DNA of 64,000 nucleotides from Schistocephalus solidus (lineage: Eukaryota; Platyhelminthes; Cestoda; Diphyllobothriidea; Diphyllobothriidae): the NCBI GenBank assembly GCA_017591395.1, contig WEDG01007594.1:1-64000 (forward strand), in the 5' to 3' direction. The notes below the pieces were generated by a model. It did no database searches, was not told the DNA's origin, and saw nothing but the letters and a program-made list of their open reading frames with translations. Below are positions 19,751-30,530 of this stretch, piece by piece (the first letter of the stretch is position 1; each line of letters begins with the position of its first letter). The position numbers and the translations under genes were made by a program.

Positions 19751-20509
19751 GTTGCCATGTTGAACAAATTGCCTCCAATTTAATCTACGGCTTCGCCATC
19801 TGAATCCCCGGCTAACTCTGCAGACCTTGATTAATCTTTTGGGATCCCAAGAAAACAGTTCTTCCTTTTTTCGTTCTCAAGACGGCAGTACTCCTCCTAT
19901 TACCATACCCATACTTAGTTTACCAGTTACTCCTGGTAAACCAACGCAGATTTCTAGCTCAAAGAAAGTCCGGCTAAAGTCTCAACCACTCGAAAACCGC
20001 AAACATTTAGCCTCTCCACGAAAACTACTCCGTTACGATCGCCTATTTCTCCCCAAAACATCCCCATCCCAACAACATCGAGTTTCCAGCTATCACCCAG
20101 ACCTCATACTGAGGCCGATAAACGAAACATACAAGCATTCTCGCCCAAAAATAGTGCTTCTGTGCCACGCACAACAGTGCATCCCCCACCCCGCAGCCAA
20201 CTTTCTCTACGGTCGTTTCCCCAGTTGTCTCTCAATACGAAGGGTCCTGCTGGACTACTAGACTCACCTGACCTTCTGTGTCACCTTAATAGTAATACTT
20301 TGCAGTATCCTGTCCAGGGATTTCCTGGTCATGCCCCAATAGCTAGCAGTTGTGCTCAGTTCCCCTGTCTGTCATTTCCACCTCCATATTTTACTCCGCT
20401 TCACCCACATCCGGCGCGTATGATCCCACCTTTTTTCCAGTACAGGGCGGGAGCACCCACCCCCTATGTTCAGTGGCCCGTGAACCACTGGATGAATTAG
20501 CCGCTCTCC

Positions 20510-21215
20510 CTAAAAAACAACCACCTTGCCCACTTAAACTGTTCGTACTAAATGCCAAATCCTTGCTCAATAAAATGCCCCTGCTTCAGACTCTAGTCAT
20601 TATCCACTGTCCAGATATCGTTATAGTAACTGAAACATGGGCAACACCTTCCGTAGCCGACCCCGAACTCTCTCTTATAGGTTATACTTGTACTCGAAAT
20701 GATCGCCATGACAGTCGTGGTGGAGGAAGCTGTATCTATATAAAACAAGCACTGAAATTTGGACCTTAGATCATCAACAATTTACTGCGGTTGACGAGAG
20801 CTGCTGGCTTCAAATTACCTTAAAAATAGGAACTCTTTACTCATTGGCTGTGTCTATTGCCCGCCCAATACCAGTGAGGATTTCGATCTTTGTCTCTCAC
20901 AAGCATTCCATGCCGCAGTTGACTTAAATTTTAAGTATTGCTTAATTGCAGGTGATTTCAACCTTTCTGACATTCGCTGGTTTCCGGTCCCCTCCGGCCT
21001 CATAAAGTTCGAGGACTTTCTCGAGGCCGTAGATATTGGCATGTGGACCCAGGTTGTTGACTTCCCTACCCAAGGATCAAGCATACTTGATCTAATCTTC
21101 TGCAGAGGTTGCCTGCCTTTGACAGTGTCATCATTAGGCCCACTTGGGAGCTCAGACCATGATATCGTTGTTTCTACACTACAACTCGAAACCGATGAAA
21201 TGCTTTCCAAAAAAT
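20510..21215 (+). pseudogene. Family C LINE endonuclease (EEP), one frame shift
   Basis: The first half (to 20768) has LFVLNAKSLLNKMPLLQ, VIVTETWATP with the metal-binding Glu, and RGGGSCIYIK. After a shift at about 20.77-20.83 kb the second half reads LIGCVYCPPNTSEDFDLC, CLIAGDFNLSDIRWF, SILDLIFCRG and LGSSDHDIVV. All catalytic blocks of the EEP nuclease can be seen. It ends at a stop near 21215, before the RT connector. The minus-strand open frame over the same bases is a shadow. Confidence 0.85.
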
Positions 21216-21296
21216 AAAGCTTTTTCTTTGATTTTCGATTAGCGCTTTCGACAGAATTATTGATACATCTTAACTCCCACGACTGGTCTAATTTCT

Positions 21297-21617
21297 TTGT
21301 GTCAGGATGTGAACACCTGTACCTGTATGCTTTACGAAGTTTTAGATGCACTTATTTCTCGTTTTGTTCCCCGTAAGAAATTAATTAATGTCATGGATGA
21401 GGTTTATCTCCCTTTATCTTTTCGCCGTAGGTTGCGTAAACTCTCTCGTCGATTCCATTTTCAAAACGACATTTCCGTTCTGCCCTTGATTCACCGTAAT
21501 TTTGAGCAGGCCAAGAGGCTAACCAAAGAAAAACGGCTAGCCGAAAGGGGTCAAATATGTCGAAAACCGTTCGTTAAATCTAGCGAAACTTTTTTCACGC
21601 GCAATAAGAATCCATAG
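21297..21617 (+). pseudogene. Family C LINE connector between endonuclease and RT
   Basis: A 106-residue frame is rich in Arg, Lys and Phe. It includes LDALISRFVPRKKLINV, LPLSFRRRLRKLSRRFHF and FEQAKRLTKEKRLAE. LINE connectors of this kind usually read 'P.w....l..l...k...w...k' between the two enzymes. It is followed by broken sequence until the RT entry motif at 21.84 kb. Confidence 0.6.
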
Positions 21618-21837
21618 TAAAACATGGCATCCCGTACTACTGGACTCCGTTGGCAATCCTGTAGTTGATGACAAATTGATGGCTGATAGTTTTAAAGTTT
21701 TCTTGTCCGGAACATTTATTGAAAATTCGACCGCTCCCCCCTCCGCCCATCCAGGTTTGGACCGGTGCCGTCCTTGAGACCATAACTTTTACCCTCTGGG
21801 ACGTAACCGTAGTCATTCGACGTTTCGTCAATCTTAC

Positions 21838-22944
21838 AGTCCTGGACCAGATGGCGTAGCGATCAGTATTATAAAGGCGGATGCTAATGATATTTTCCCG
21901 TCACTTCTATGTAAGATATTTAATCTAGCTTTTGAAAGTGAAACCTTTCCCAGTGTATGGAAGGAATCGCACATTCTACCTATCCCCAAACACGGCCAAT
22001 CTACGTCATTTGACGATTTTAGGCCAATCAACACATTGTCCGCAGCTTCGAAAATCCTGGAGACCTTGATCAAAGATAATATGATGTATCATTTAACTGA
22101 GAATAATCTATTGAGTGCAGCCCAGCATGGGTTCCTCAAAAAAGGTCTTGTGACACATGTCAGCTCTCTTTCTTTGATCATGTTCTACAATCTAGGGATA
22201 ATGGCTTTGCACTTTACATAGTCTATTTCGATTTCACCAAGGCCTTCGATCGTGTTGACCATGCCCTTCTTCTCCTGAAACTCCTCTTTCGGTACATGTG
22301 GTAAACTTCTGAGCTTGATATCTTCTTACCTGAGCTCTCGTACACAACATGTTAAGATCTCCAATGCTATCTCAAACTCGGCACGTGTGAGGAGTGGAGT
22401 TATTCAGGGAAGTGTGCTAGGCCCGCTTTTATTTTGTCTTTTTGTCAATGATGTGCCAGGTTTATTTCGAAATGGTAGGCCGTTTATGTATGCCGACGAT
22501 TTAAAAGTTGCCTATCGATACAAGCCGGCAGATCGCGACACCGTGCTTGATCTATTAAAAAATGATCTCGAGGCCTTTGCCCAGTGGTGCTGCACATGGC
22601 GCCTTTCCCTTTCTTGGCACAAATGTTCCGTTATGGTTGTCGGTGACAACCATCAGCCTCATCTAAGCATAGATGGCCACGATATAAATGTACCTGGCGT
22701 TGTTAAGGACCTGGGCATATCATATTCCAACGGTCTCAATCTTTCAGAGCATTGCGCCCTGATTGTCTCCAAAGCACGCAGAACTTCCGGATTTATCCTC
22801 CGAAATTTTAAAACTATTGATATTAGACTCCGCCTTTATAAAATGTACGTTAGACCTGGCCTGGAATACTGCTCGTTTCTATTTAGCCTTCTGCGCGCTA
22901 GTGAACGGAAGAAAATAGAATCGGTCCAGCACTTCTTCATGTAA
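21838..22944 (+). pseudogene. Family C LINE reverse transcriptase
   Basis: Blocks in order are PGPDGVAISIIK (21841), SVWKESHILPIPKHG, FDDFRPINTLSAASKILE, AAQHGFLKKGLVTH, motif A with YFDFTKAFDRVDHALL (22225, after a stop), then the 22315-22944 frame. That frame holds SGVIQGSVLGPLLFCLFVND, the catalytic YADDLKVAY, WRLSLSWHKCSVM, KDLGISY and the thumb segment RLYKMYVRPGLEYCSFLF. The catalytic YADD is intact. Frame breaks fall near 22.15-22.30 kb and after 22944. Confidence 0.88.
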
Positions 22945-23708
22945 AGAATTTTATCGTTGGAGCACCGTAATCTGTCGTATCAAGAACGCTGTGGGCTTGT
23001 TAACATTGATCCCTTATGGTTTCGCCGAATGCAGAAGGGACTATTTTTTTGCTGTTTAAGCTTTTGAATAGTCGTACATTCAATCCCCTTATCACTGTGA
23101 GGCAGCTTGACCATCCTCGGCGCAGCAGTCATCGCAATGTCTTTTTATTTCTTCCATTAGCTCGCACAGTTAAGTATCGACGGTTCTTTTCGTAAACGCC
23201 ATGGCCATGTGGAATAAACTTCCCCATGATATAAAAGTCCAGCGGAGTTATTCTTTGTTTAAGATAAATATTACTAGTTTTTTGCATTCAGAACAGTTTC
23301 CAAGAATTCTGGGCGCCGACACGGTAGAATCTGTTTTCCTGTTCGACGGAGTGCGCGGCATCTGAACCCGATCCCAGGTGTTACCTTGAGGGATACGGCA
23401 CCGTCTCTGCAGCCTGCACCCGTTGACTTCTTCGGCAGACAGTGAGCAACCGTACACGGATGCTTTCTTGCCTGGGGCAGAATCCCGGTTCCTAGCAAAG
23501 ACAGAGAGACTGCATACAGACTGCAATTGTGTTACCCTTCCCTGATCTGAATTGCTATCATCCGTACAGGCGGCAGTTTTTTCTCCTGGATAACATAAAG
23601 ATAGGAAAAACACTTATAATGATATATATTCAGGAGTTTTTTTTCACGGCCAGCCTCTACCCACTGAATATTTCATCTGACAATGCCTGTAAACCGGTAT
23701 TAAATACA

Positions 23709-23736
23709 ACTATTATTATTATTATTATTATTATCT
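23709..23736. repeat. (TTA)n microsatellite
   Basis: About nine trinucleotide repeats of tta/att inside the 3' UTR of the family C LINE. Confidence 0.9.
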
Positions 23737-24060
23737 CATTCTGAAATGCTACTACCGTATTAGCCTACTCTACCACATGACCATTTTTTCCTAAGCAGTT
23801 TTTTACATCTACCTTCTATTCAAAAATGAAGGCTTATTGAACTCTGCCTCCATTTTATGGTAGGAGTTTTTTTTCACAGCCTATTTTTTCTAGTTCACCA
23901 TTAAATTTAAAACATCGCTTACTGTTGACATAGCAGGACAAGTTATGTATTTGTACATTTTATCTGCACAAATTGTCATAACTTGATTTCGTTACTAATG
24001 TTTGCTTAGATAGTGCCTTGCCGGTGCTAAAAAAATATAAATTTTAAATTCTAAATTTAA

Positions 24061-24739
24061 AAGGGTGTCCAATAGCATACAAAATTATCCATTCTTTTAA
24101 AAACATCCGCGTTATGGCTGCAGTGGCCTTGAAGCCCGTCCTTCGAATTTAATCTTGAATTCCAATTACGCCGAGCTTTCGCAGTTTTCGTCATTACCAT
24201 ATTTAGATAATATCTCGCATGGAAAGCACTTGAAATTTGAAATAATATACTTCGTATTTCAGGAATATCATCTCGAAAGTTCTTCCATTTAGCGTACCTC
24301 TTTCTTTCGTGTCCATAATGAATTGACACGGGGGGAAAGCCCACTGGAACTCGCCGAAGACTCCTTCTGTCAATTCACGCCGGGACCTTACATCTGAAAT
24401 CCATGCTCAACATAAAAGCAAACCATCCTATTTATATGCTAAAAACCACTTCGTATAACTCTTCTCCAAAACCATCAAATACTACATAGGATTAAGTCAT
24501 ATTCCAACTTTCTTCATAAGCTCGGACAGTTTTTTCTGTATCTGTGCCCCCTGATGCAAGTACGGAACACTCTTCAAATCACATAAAATTTTGGAGAACG
24601 TTACTGGTCAGACAACACATGAGATTCGAACCCGATACCCTCGATATCGAAGACAATGGCAATTACGAATCCATAAAAAGGATTCAGTGTTTGCACGATG
24701 GGAATAAAAAACCACGTAGTTTGAGAAAAACCACGAGGT
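24061..24739. other. Unassigned stretch with a lone B-box-like site
   Basis: No protein similarity is recognised. On the minus strand near 24632-24622 the string GGGTTCGAATC matches an RNA polymerase III B box, but no convincing A box or tRNA fold is visible upstream. It may be a worn tRNA-derived fragment. The stretch lies between the end of family C and the inverted transposon flank. Confidence 0.4.
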
Positions 24740-24888
24740 TTGAAATTGCTTTCGAAGTTCAGCTGTTTTGAGTTTACGAAGTTTTACTCTCTACCTTTGT
24801 GCAGAAGAAACAATGGTTTGAATAGCTCTTGAGTGAATTATCCAGTCTCTAGATTTGGGAGTTATTTTTCTTGGACTTGAAGATCCTG
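24740..24888 (-). repeat. Inverted copy of the DNA-transposon flank
   Basis: The reverse complement matches 13740-13905 with substitutions and small gaps (cgtaaactcaaaacagctga, gaaagcaatttcaaac). It ends where the second family A LINE begins at 24889, so that LINE appears to have inserted into a non-coding piece of the DNA transposon. No transposase coding similarity accompanies it. Confidence 0.6.
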
Positions 24889-25209
24889 CGGCTATCCAAA
24901 TATTCAGTTACTGAATATTATTCCACGTCCCGGACGTTAATCCTACGAGAAATTCAAGCTTTAACGTTCACCTGCTTCCGAAATTCACGCCAGTGGTGTG
25001 CTGCTTTGATCCGCTCTCAATCGGGGAAGAAGAAGTCAACAAAGGCTGAGTCAGTGCATGGTTCTTAGAAGTCTGACTGCTGAATATTATTGCACCCTAG
25101 CCCATTTATTTAAGAAGATTTACAAATATAATGCATTTGCATACAATCCGAAGAGGTATGGAAAACACAGGTGCTCAGGATTCACCTGCTCGGGAAAAAA
25201 TTGATGCCG

Positions 25210-25275
25210 CAGTCGGGAGTCGAACACTAATCGCAAAATCATGTGGCGACGCACCTAACCCCTCTGCCACACCCA
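25210..25275 (-). other. tRNA-like block antisense to family A LINE 5' UTR, copy 2
   Basis: On the minus strand the A-box-like TGGCAGAGGGG (25269-25259) and the B box TGTTCGACTCC (25226-25216) stand at the same spacing as in copy 1. Between them is a GTCGC...GCGAT stem in which one G-C pair has become G-U. Again it is antisense to the LINE. It is not a good tRNA fold overall. Confidence 0.55.
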
Positions 25276-25653
25276 CACGGGAATCTGATAAACAAAATTA
25301 TATACAAACAGAAAAGGAGGGTAAAGACGGATATTATGTTACTACTTATCCTCCTGCCAAGCGGACAAAAAGCCTGATAACACTAAGGAATGTCAACTAC
25401 GAGGACGAAAAGTGCATGTGGTGTTAAAGTCTCCTTCAGAAATTCCTAACAACGAGAATTCCAACAAAAGACATTGCGTATGAAATATAACTTCCTCAAG
25501 ATTACCTACTGTAGAGCTGAAAGACATTGCATCTACAGAGCTCAATCAATCAGTAGACATTTCCTTCCTCCTAAAGGGAGAACGAACTAGCTCATGCACC
25601 TTACTACTCTCATCCAGCTCAGACAGAATAAGCAATGCTTTAGATACACAAAC

Positions 25654-26283
25654 TTAGGTCTACGTTACACGAATAAGCTAGCATTATCGCCTCATGCAGA
25701 TCGAATTTCTGCAAAGGATGCACAGATATGTGGTTTTATATCACATAATTTCTTACTTCTGGAAATAAAGTTAAACCTATACCGCATGTTTTTTCTTCCT
25801 ATCCTAGAATACTGCTGTCCCCTTTTTGGGTTGATGGACGCCTCTGACCGCAGTAAGATTGAAAAAGTTCAGAGGGTTTTTACTCTAAGACTATTTTCTC
25901 TTCCTGGATCCAGTATCTCTTATACGGGTAGATGCCAGTTGGCAAACATTAAATTTCTGTGGGTTAGAAGACTCGAAGCCGGTCTCTGCTTCCTGTTTCG
26001 CGTTATATCTAGCCCAAATCTCCCACGAATTAACGCTCTCAATCCGGTAGATCGATCATATTCCACTTGTAATTCCTCCATGATCATTTCACCACCCCTT
26101 AGCTCCAAAACTAACCGGTGTCAGTTTTTTGCCTCCAAATATGCTTTCATATGGAATAATCTTCCAGTGCAAATTAGGTTGTCGTCTACATTAGCTATTT
26201 TCAAAACCAAATTACGCAAACATTTAACTTCGAAAGATATAAAGTCCTTATTGTCTGTTTCCCTCCCAAACGCGCAACTTTAG
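25654..26283 (+). pseudogene. LINE reverse transcriptase, C-terminal fragment
   Basis: The open frame from the junction to the stop at 26283 has LSPHADRISAKDAQICGFI, FLPILEYCCPLFGLM, KFLWVRRLEAGLCFLFR and AFIWNNLPVQIR. It aligns residue for residue with 17860-18480 of the family B element. The catalytic palm is absent because the copy is truncated. This is one of the longest undamaged stretches among the LINE pieces, so the insertion is probably younger than its host. Confidence 0.85.
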
Positions 26284-26930
26284 GATTTTGAAAAGGGTCC
26301 TCAGGGTATTTGAGGCAGCTCCCTTGATATTATATTGGTCTCTAATTATATTTCCATCATCCTCTGCAGAGTCAATCTTTGTTGGTGGACTATGCAGTCA
26401 GCAAAGTCGCATCTCGATGATGATCTCGTGATCTCTACTGTCCCCTCTTCGTTTCGAACATTTTGTCTACGATGAGTTCGTCCTCTCTCACCTCCACTGG
26501 TGTTTATAAACAGCAGCTCTGACTGCTATATTATCTCTCACCCGACAAGGAGCGTTCCGATCCCTCATACGTTGTCAGCAACATCACAATACTATCCCAT
26601 TGCATTTAGCTATTAATTTTTTAGTGAAGCAGTTTTTTTCTCCTATTTTTTTTAAATTGGTGGCTCGCCGAACTCCGACTCCGATTTAACCCTAGGAGTT
26701 TTTTTACTGCTTATTTTCCAGTTCACCGTATATGCCAAAGGTTATTGACTTTTGTTTTAAAAATGGCAAATCGTTTTGAATAGTATATGTTTACCATAGT
26801 ACTCATTTCTGCTGTTCATATGGATGCTCACATAGTGCAGCAATTATCCACTTTGTATTTATTTAAACCACGGTACTAAGTTTGTAATGATGGGGCCCTC
26901 TGGGCCTTAAATATACAATTTATTTATTTA
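25654..26930 (+). mobile_element. 5'-truncated LINE (family B/C type), nested insertion
   Basis: The insert starts inside the RT thumb region and has a 3' UTR ending in (attt)n, 'tacaatttatttattta'. It is a typical 5'-truncated retrotransposition product of about 1277 bp. Removing it rejoins family A ORF1. No target-site duplication is visible at the junctions (cacaaac on the left, tatgcgg on the right), which is unusual for target-primed insertion. Its protein is closest to the C-terminal region of family B; its 3' UTR (gtttttttactgcttatttt) resembles family C. Confidence 0.88.
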
Positions 26931-26942
26931 TATGCGGCATCG

Positions 26943-28016
26943 TTGCTAGATGATATAAAAAAGGGTGACGTTGAAAAGCTCATCAAATTTGAAGGACTGA
27001 AGACAAAGAATGCGAAATCGAAAAAGGCCAAGATGATTTCACAAAAAATGAGTGAAAACTCCGATGAAAGCTTGTTCTTATCCATAGATGCTCAAGCAGA
27101 ACCCTCTGCTGGTAGTACAGAAGATAGTGCAGAACAAATTGGCCAAGTTCCCAAAAGGGGTTCGCCATTAACTTTAGGAATCGTTGCTCATACTGACGCA
27201 AATAGCATTGTCAACCAAAGTAGAATTCTTCTTGACATTGATGTCCTATCAACAAATCACAGCACCAAGTCACCAAACAGACATTTTGACCGAACACGCA
27301 ATATCGTTATTAAAGGGCCCCCCAGACTACTTCACTGATTGCAAAGGAAAGGGTTGAACATGACCTCAGTCTTTTCCGAGCATACTAAATTCGATTCTTC
27401 AAGATGGCGAATGCGTTACCTTACACAAAGCATTCCATTTAGGGAAAGCGGTTGTTTCACATGAACTATCATCACCAAGGCCTCTTAAAATCATTCCTGA
27501 AAATGATGTTCAGCTTCACGCATTCTAGAACAGAGAATGGCTCTCCGTAGCTCAAACAGGAATGCGTTTTTTCAGCCGAATAACGAACCGATGAAAAGGC
27601 ACAAACTGAGGATGCTGAGAACAGAACTGAACAGGATAACCGAACAGGGGGAAATGGCTCCAAATAAAGGAATGAAAAATAAAAGTGATGAAGAGGTCTT
27701 TCTTGTGGCAGAGTCCATACATCATCAAGGCGGGTCCTCACCGAGACAGATGACACTGAATACGAAATACCCAACTGTACAGAGCTCATATAACAAAAGG
27801 AAGGCGCTTCAGAACTGGGCGGACGACCACTCATCAAAAGACAGCATGGGTGGCATGAACATCAGTTCGTCTCGGAAAGCACTGACAGGTTCTAACATTC
27901 ACTCCCACGAAATGAGCAGAAGTCTATATGGAGGAGTTACCCAGTCTAAATTGAGATGTTTCTATACACATTCTAGCAAGATGAGAAACGAACAGGGGGA
28001 AAATGGCTCCAAATAA
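26943..28016 (+). pseudogene. Family A LINE ORF1 and ORF2 leader, second copy
   Basis: The first frame (26943-27338) has a basic region, KKAKMISQKMSEN, and RNIVIKG of the RRM-like core. Broken sequence follows to 27536 with recognisable RPLKIIPEN. The second frame (27537-28016) has ALRSSNRNAFFQPNNEP of ORF1 and then runs without a stop into the ORF2 leader (GEMAPNKGMKNK, YGGVTQSKLRC). In copy 1 these belong to two overlapping frames. One A fewer before the ATG (gggggaaatgg) fuses them here. Confidence 0.7.
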
Positions 28017-28176
28017 AGGATAAGAACATAAAATTGATGAAGAGGTCATTCTTGTTGCAGACCCCGTACATCATCAAGCCGGGTCCTCACCAAGACGGAG
28101 GACACTAAATACGATGTACCCAACTGTACAGAGCTCGTATAACAAAAGGAAGGCGCTTCAGAAGTGGGTGAACGAC
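27641..28176 (+). repeat. Partial tandem duplication, period 348 bp
   Basis: The string cgaacagggggaaa at 27641 returns at 27989. The following about 180 bp (ORF2 leader: atggctccaaataaagg to aaggaaggcgcttcagaa) is repeated with substitutions. The second unit breaks off at 28176, at the junction with the RTE element. Confidence 0.85.
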
Positions 28177-28199
28177 CGGCAGTTCGACCGTCGATTTCG

Positions 28200-29640
28200 A
28201 CGAGGTCCACCTTATGCTCCACACCAGGTGGTGCAGGGACGGTGACTTGCGCGTGAGTTAGTTTTAAGTGATAGTAGTCTTGCGCTGCAGCTACCGCACT
28301 CTCTCCTCCTCCCCGACCTGAGCCCGGTGTCAAGACAGAGTCAAGAAGACCGGAGATGGGAGAGGGCGCAGGTGGCTGGCGCGGCCGGAGCCGCCCCTGG
28401 GCGTGCCACCACACCTGGCTCGGATCCCACGGAGTGGGAGTGCCATAAAGGCCACATTAAGAAGGAGCCATTGCAACCTGACTCTCAGTCCGCCAGTCAG
28501 ACACGCCACACAAAACACACATTGGGCTGACCTCGCGGTCCGAGTTATCCCCTCAGTTGGCAACCTTCCAAGCCACGGCTTTTAGCGCACCATGATAGGT
28601 TCAAGCGCATCAGATTGTTTATAGTGAGGAAAATACGCTGAGCTCTCGACCTCACTCTCTTCCCCACCCCCAAAATCAGACCACTGTCCGAGCCGGTCAG
28701 TTGTCTGATGCGGAAGCAGGCGCAGCTGCTGGTGACCTCGTCTACGTGTACTACGTACACGACCTGGCCCCCCAAACACAAGCACCAGGATTTCACACAA
28801 CAGGGGGTTAAATGGCTTACATCTCACATGTGTGAGATAGCCAGAGGTCACGTTAAGAAGGAGCCATCGCAGGCTGACTCTCAGACCACCAGTCAGCCAC
28901 TCCACACAACACACATTGGACTAACTGCGAGGTCTGAGTGTAATTGTCAGTTGGCAAACTTCCAACCGCGGCGGTTAACGTTACCGACACTCTTTACCTC
29001 CCCCACCTGAGCCCGGTCTCACGACACAGGCAAGAAGACCGGAGATGAGAGAGGGCGCAGGAGGCTTGCGCGGCCAGAGCCGCCCTGGACGTGCCAACAC
29101 ACCTGGCTCGGATCCCACAGAGTGGGAGTGCCATAAAGACCGCATTAAGAAGGAGCCATTGCAGCCTGACTCTCAGTCCGCCAGTCAGCCACTCCACACA
29201 AAACACACATTGGGCTGACCACGCGGTCCGAGTTATCCCGTCAGTTGGCAACCTTCCAAGCCACGGCTTTTAGCGCACCGTGATAGTTTTAAGCGCGTCA
29301 GATTGTTTACAGTGAGGAACATGCGCTGAGCTGTCGACCTCACTTTCTCCCCAACCCCCACCATCAGACACTGTCCGAGCCGGTCAGTTGCCTGATGTGG
29401 GAGTGGGCGCATTGGCTGATGGATCGGCGTACCCGTCTTCGCGCCCCACAGCACGACCTGGCCCCCAAAACGCACACACCAGGATTCACAAACTCAGGGG
29501 ATAGGGAGCAGCCATCGACGTCTGACTCCCAGTCCACTGGTCAGCCACTCGACACACACAGCACATACACTGAGCCGACGGCGTGGTCTGGTGGAAGCGT
29601 CAGATTGGCAGACTTCCCAGCCACGGTTTCTAAGAGACCG
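28200..29640 (-). repeat. RTE 3' UTR with internal module repeats (688-bp tandem unit)
   Basis: The block with 'gtggcttggaaggttgcc', 'aactgacgggataactc' and 'gtgggatccgagccagg' occurs at 29290-29090 and again at 28600-28400, an offset of 688 bp. A more diverged third version lies at about 28985-28830. The same block appears at 38.2, 45.07 and 56.95 kb. Small open frames over it on both strands are shared between copies only because the DNA is similar, and they are not evidence of a gene. Confidence 0.8.
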
Positions 29641-29824
29641 TGATATACTCTGGTAAATGGTGATTGTGAGGGTGTTGTCGATGTATTCGTGTAGGTAGTG
29701 TGTGCTGATGTAGCTTAACCTCCGGTGGTTTACCAGAGGTTGTTGTGGAGGCGTATGTGTCTTAATAGGCCCATGTGGTGTGTAAATGTGCGGGAGCAGT
29801 GAAGGCGGGCGCGTCGACTGTATG

Positions 29825-30530
29825 TCAGAGCCCCAGGCACTGGTTCACCAGCCTCCGTGCGACGGATTCGCAGGTGACCGACCAGGCCGATGCGTGAGTT
29901 GAAGTTGCGGGCGCAGTGGGGGCAGGAAAAATCGGTAGAGGCTGGGGGATGTCATTCATGGTAGTGGGGGTGGCAGGGGCGGTAAGAATGGCAGGAGCGG
30001 AGGGTGTGCATGGTGTATCGGTGTTGTCGGCATTGTGGGGAATTCCGCTGTCATGGATGCGCATGTGACCGAATAGGCCCATGCGATGAATGAATGCGCG
30101 AGGACAGAGAGGGCAGTGGAGGCGACGATCTCTGCTGTGTGATGGTGCTCCAGGCACTGGCTCACCGGTCTCTGTACGATGTATTCGCAAGTGACCGACC
30201 AGGCCGATGCGTGAGGTGAATGTGCGGTCGCATTGAGTACAGCTTAGGAGAGATTCCCCATCGCTGATGGTGGTGGTGGTGGTGGTAGTGAAGGCGAAGG
30301 CGGTGGTGGGGTAGCAGGCGATGAGTAGATGGATGTGTTCTCTATGATGGTGGAAGTAATGGAATTGATGCCATGAGTGAGGGTGGGGGAGTCAGAAGGA
30401 GGGTTGGCAGAATTTGACGTAGAAATTGGAATTGTCGGATTGTTGGTGCATTGTGTCCGAAGATGTCCAACCAGGCCGATTCGCGCGCGGAAGATGCGTT
30501 GACAGCGCGGGCATGTTGGCAGGGCCTGGG
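29825..30530 (-). pseudogene. RTE LINE C-terminal C2H2 zinc-finger region
   Basis: Fingers in order are [19 protein letters not shown] (third zinc ligand H, last one lost in this finger), [20 protein letters not shown] with following H, CPLCPRAFIHRMGLFGHMRI with following H, and [19 protein letters not shown], in which the final His has become Arg. A last finger is shortened (HCSRTFTHHMGL), losing its Cys pair. A stop breaks the frame at 30244. The fingers probably bind the element's RNA or target DNA; this is an inference from their place at the ORF2 end. Ser/Thr/Pro linkers separate them. Confidence 0.8.

Larger units (their letters stand above)
18940..24060 (+). mobile_element. Family C LINE, near full length, related to family B
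   Basis: Plus-strand order is 5' UTR, a short basic ORF (19103), ORF1-like blocks (19.31-19.75 kb), a Pro-rich linker (20.16-20.50 kb), EEP endonuclease (20.51-21.22 kb), connector (21.3-21.62 kb), reverse transcriptase (21.84-22.94 kb), a C-terminal remnant to about 23.25 kb and a long 3' UTR. The UTR includes a (TTA)n run at 23.71 kb and the phrase gtaggagttttttttcaca. That phrase resembles the 3' UTR of the truncated LINE at 26.69 kb. Multiple stops and shifts are present. Confidence 0.8.
24889..28176 (+). mobile_element. Family A LINE, second copy, split by a nested LINE
   Basis: The 5' UTR and ORF1 start (24889-25653) parallel the minus-strand copy at 11663-10820. ORF1 then resumes at 26931 after an inserted truncated LINE. 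ORF1 and the ORF2 leader follow, with the leader partly duplicated, and the copy stops at 28176 where RTE 3' UTR sequence begins in the opposite orientation. No endonuclease or RT is present. The join acacaaac|tatgcggcatcg restores the sequence of the uninterrupted copy. Confidence 0.88.

Noticed and set aside
20854..21351. 165-codon minus-strand frame
   Set aside because: It is a shadow of the family C endonuclease, whose GDFN and SDH motifs are on the plus strand.
28046..29643. Overlapping Cys/Leu-rich and His/Ser-rich small frames, similar between 28.4 and 29.1 kb
   Set aside because: They lie on both strands of the RTE 3' UTR modules. Their similarity reflects DNA duplication, with no sign of coding selection.
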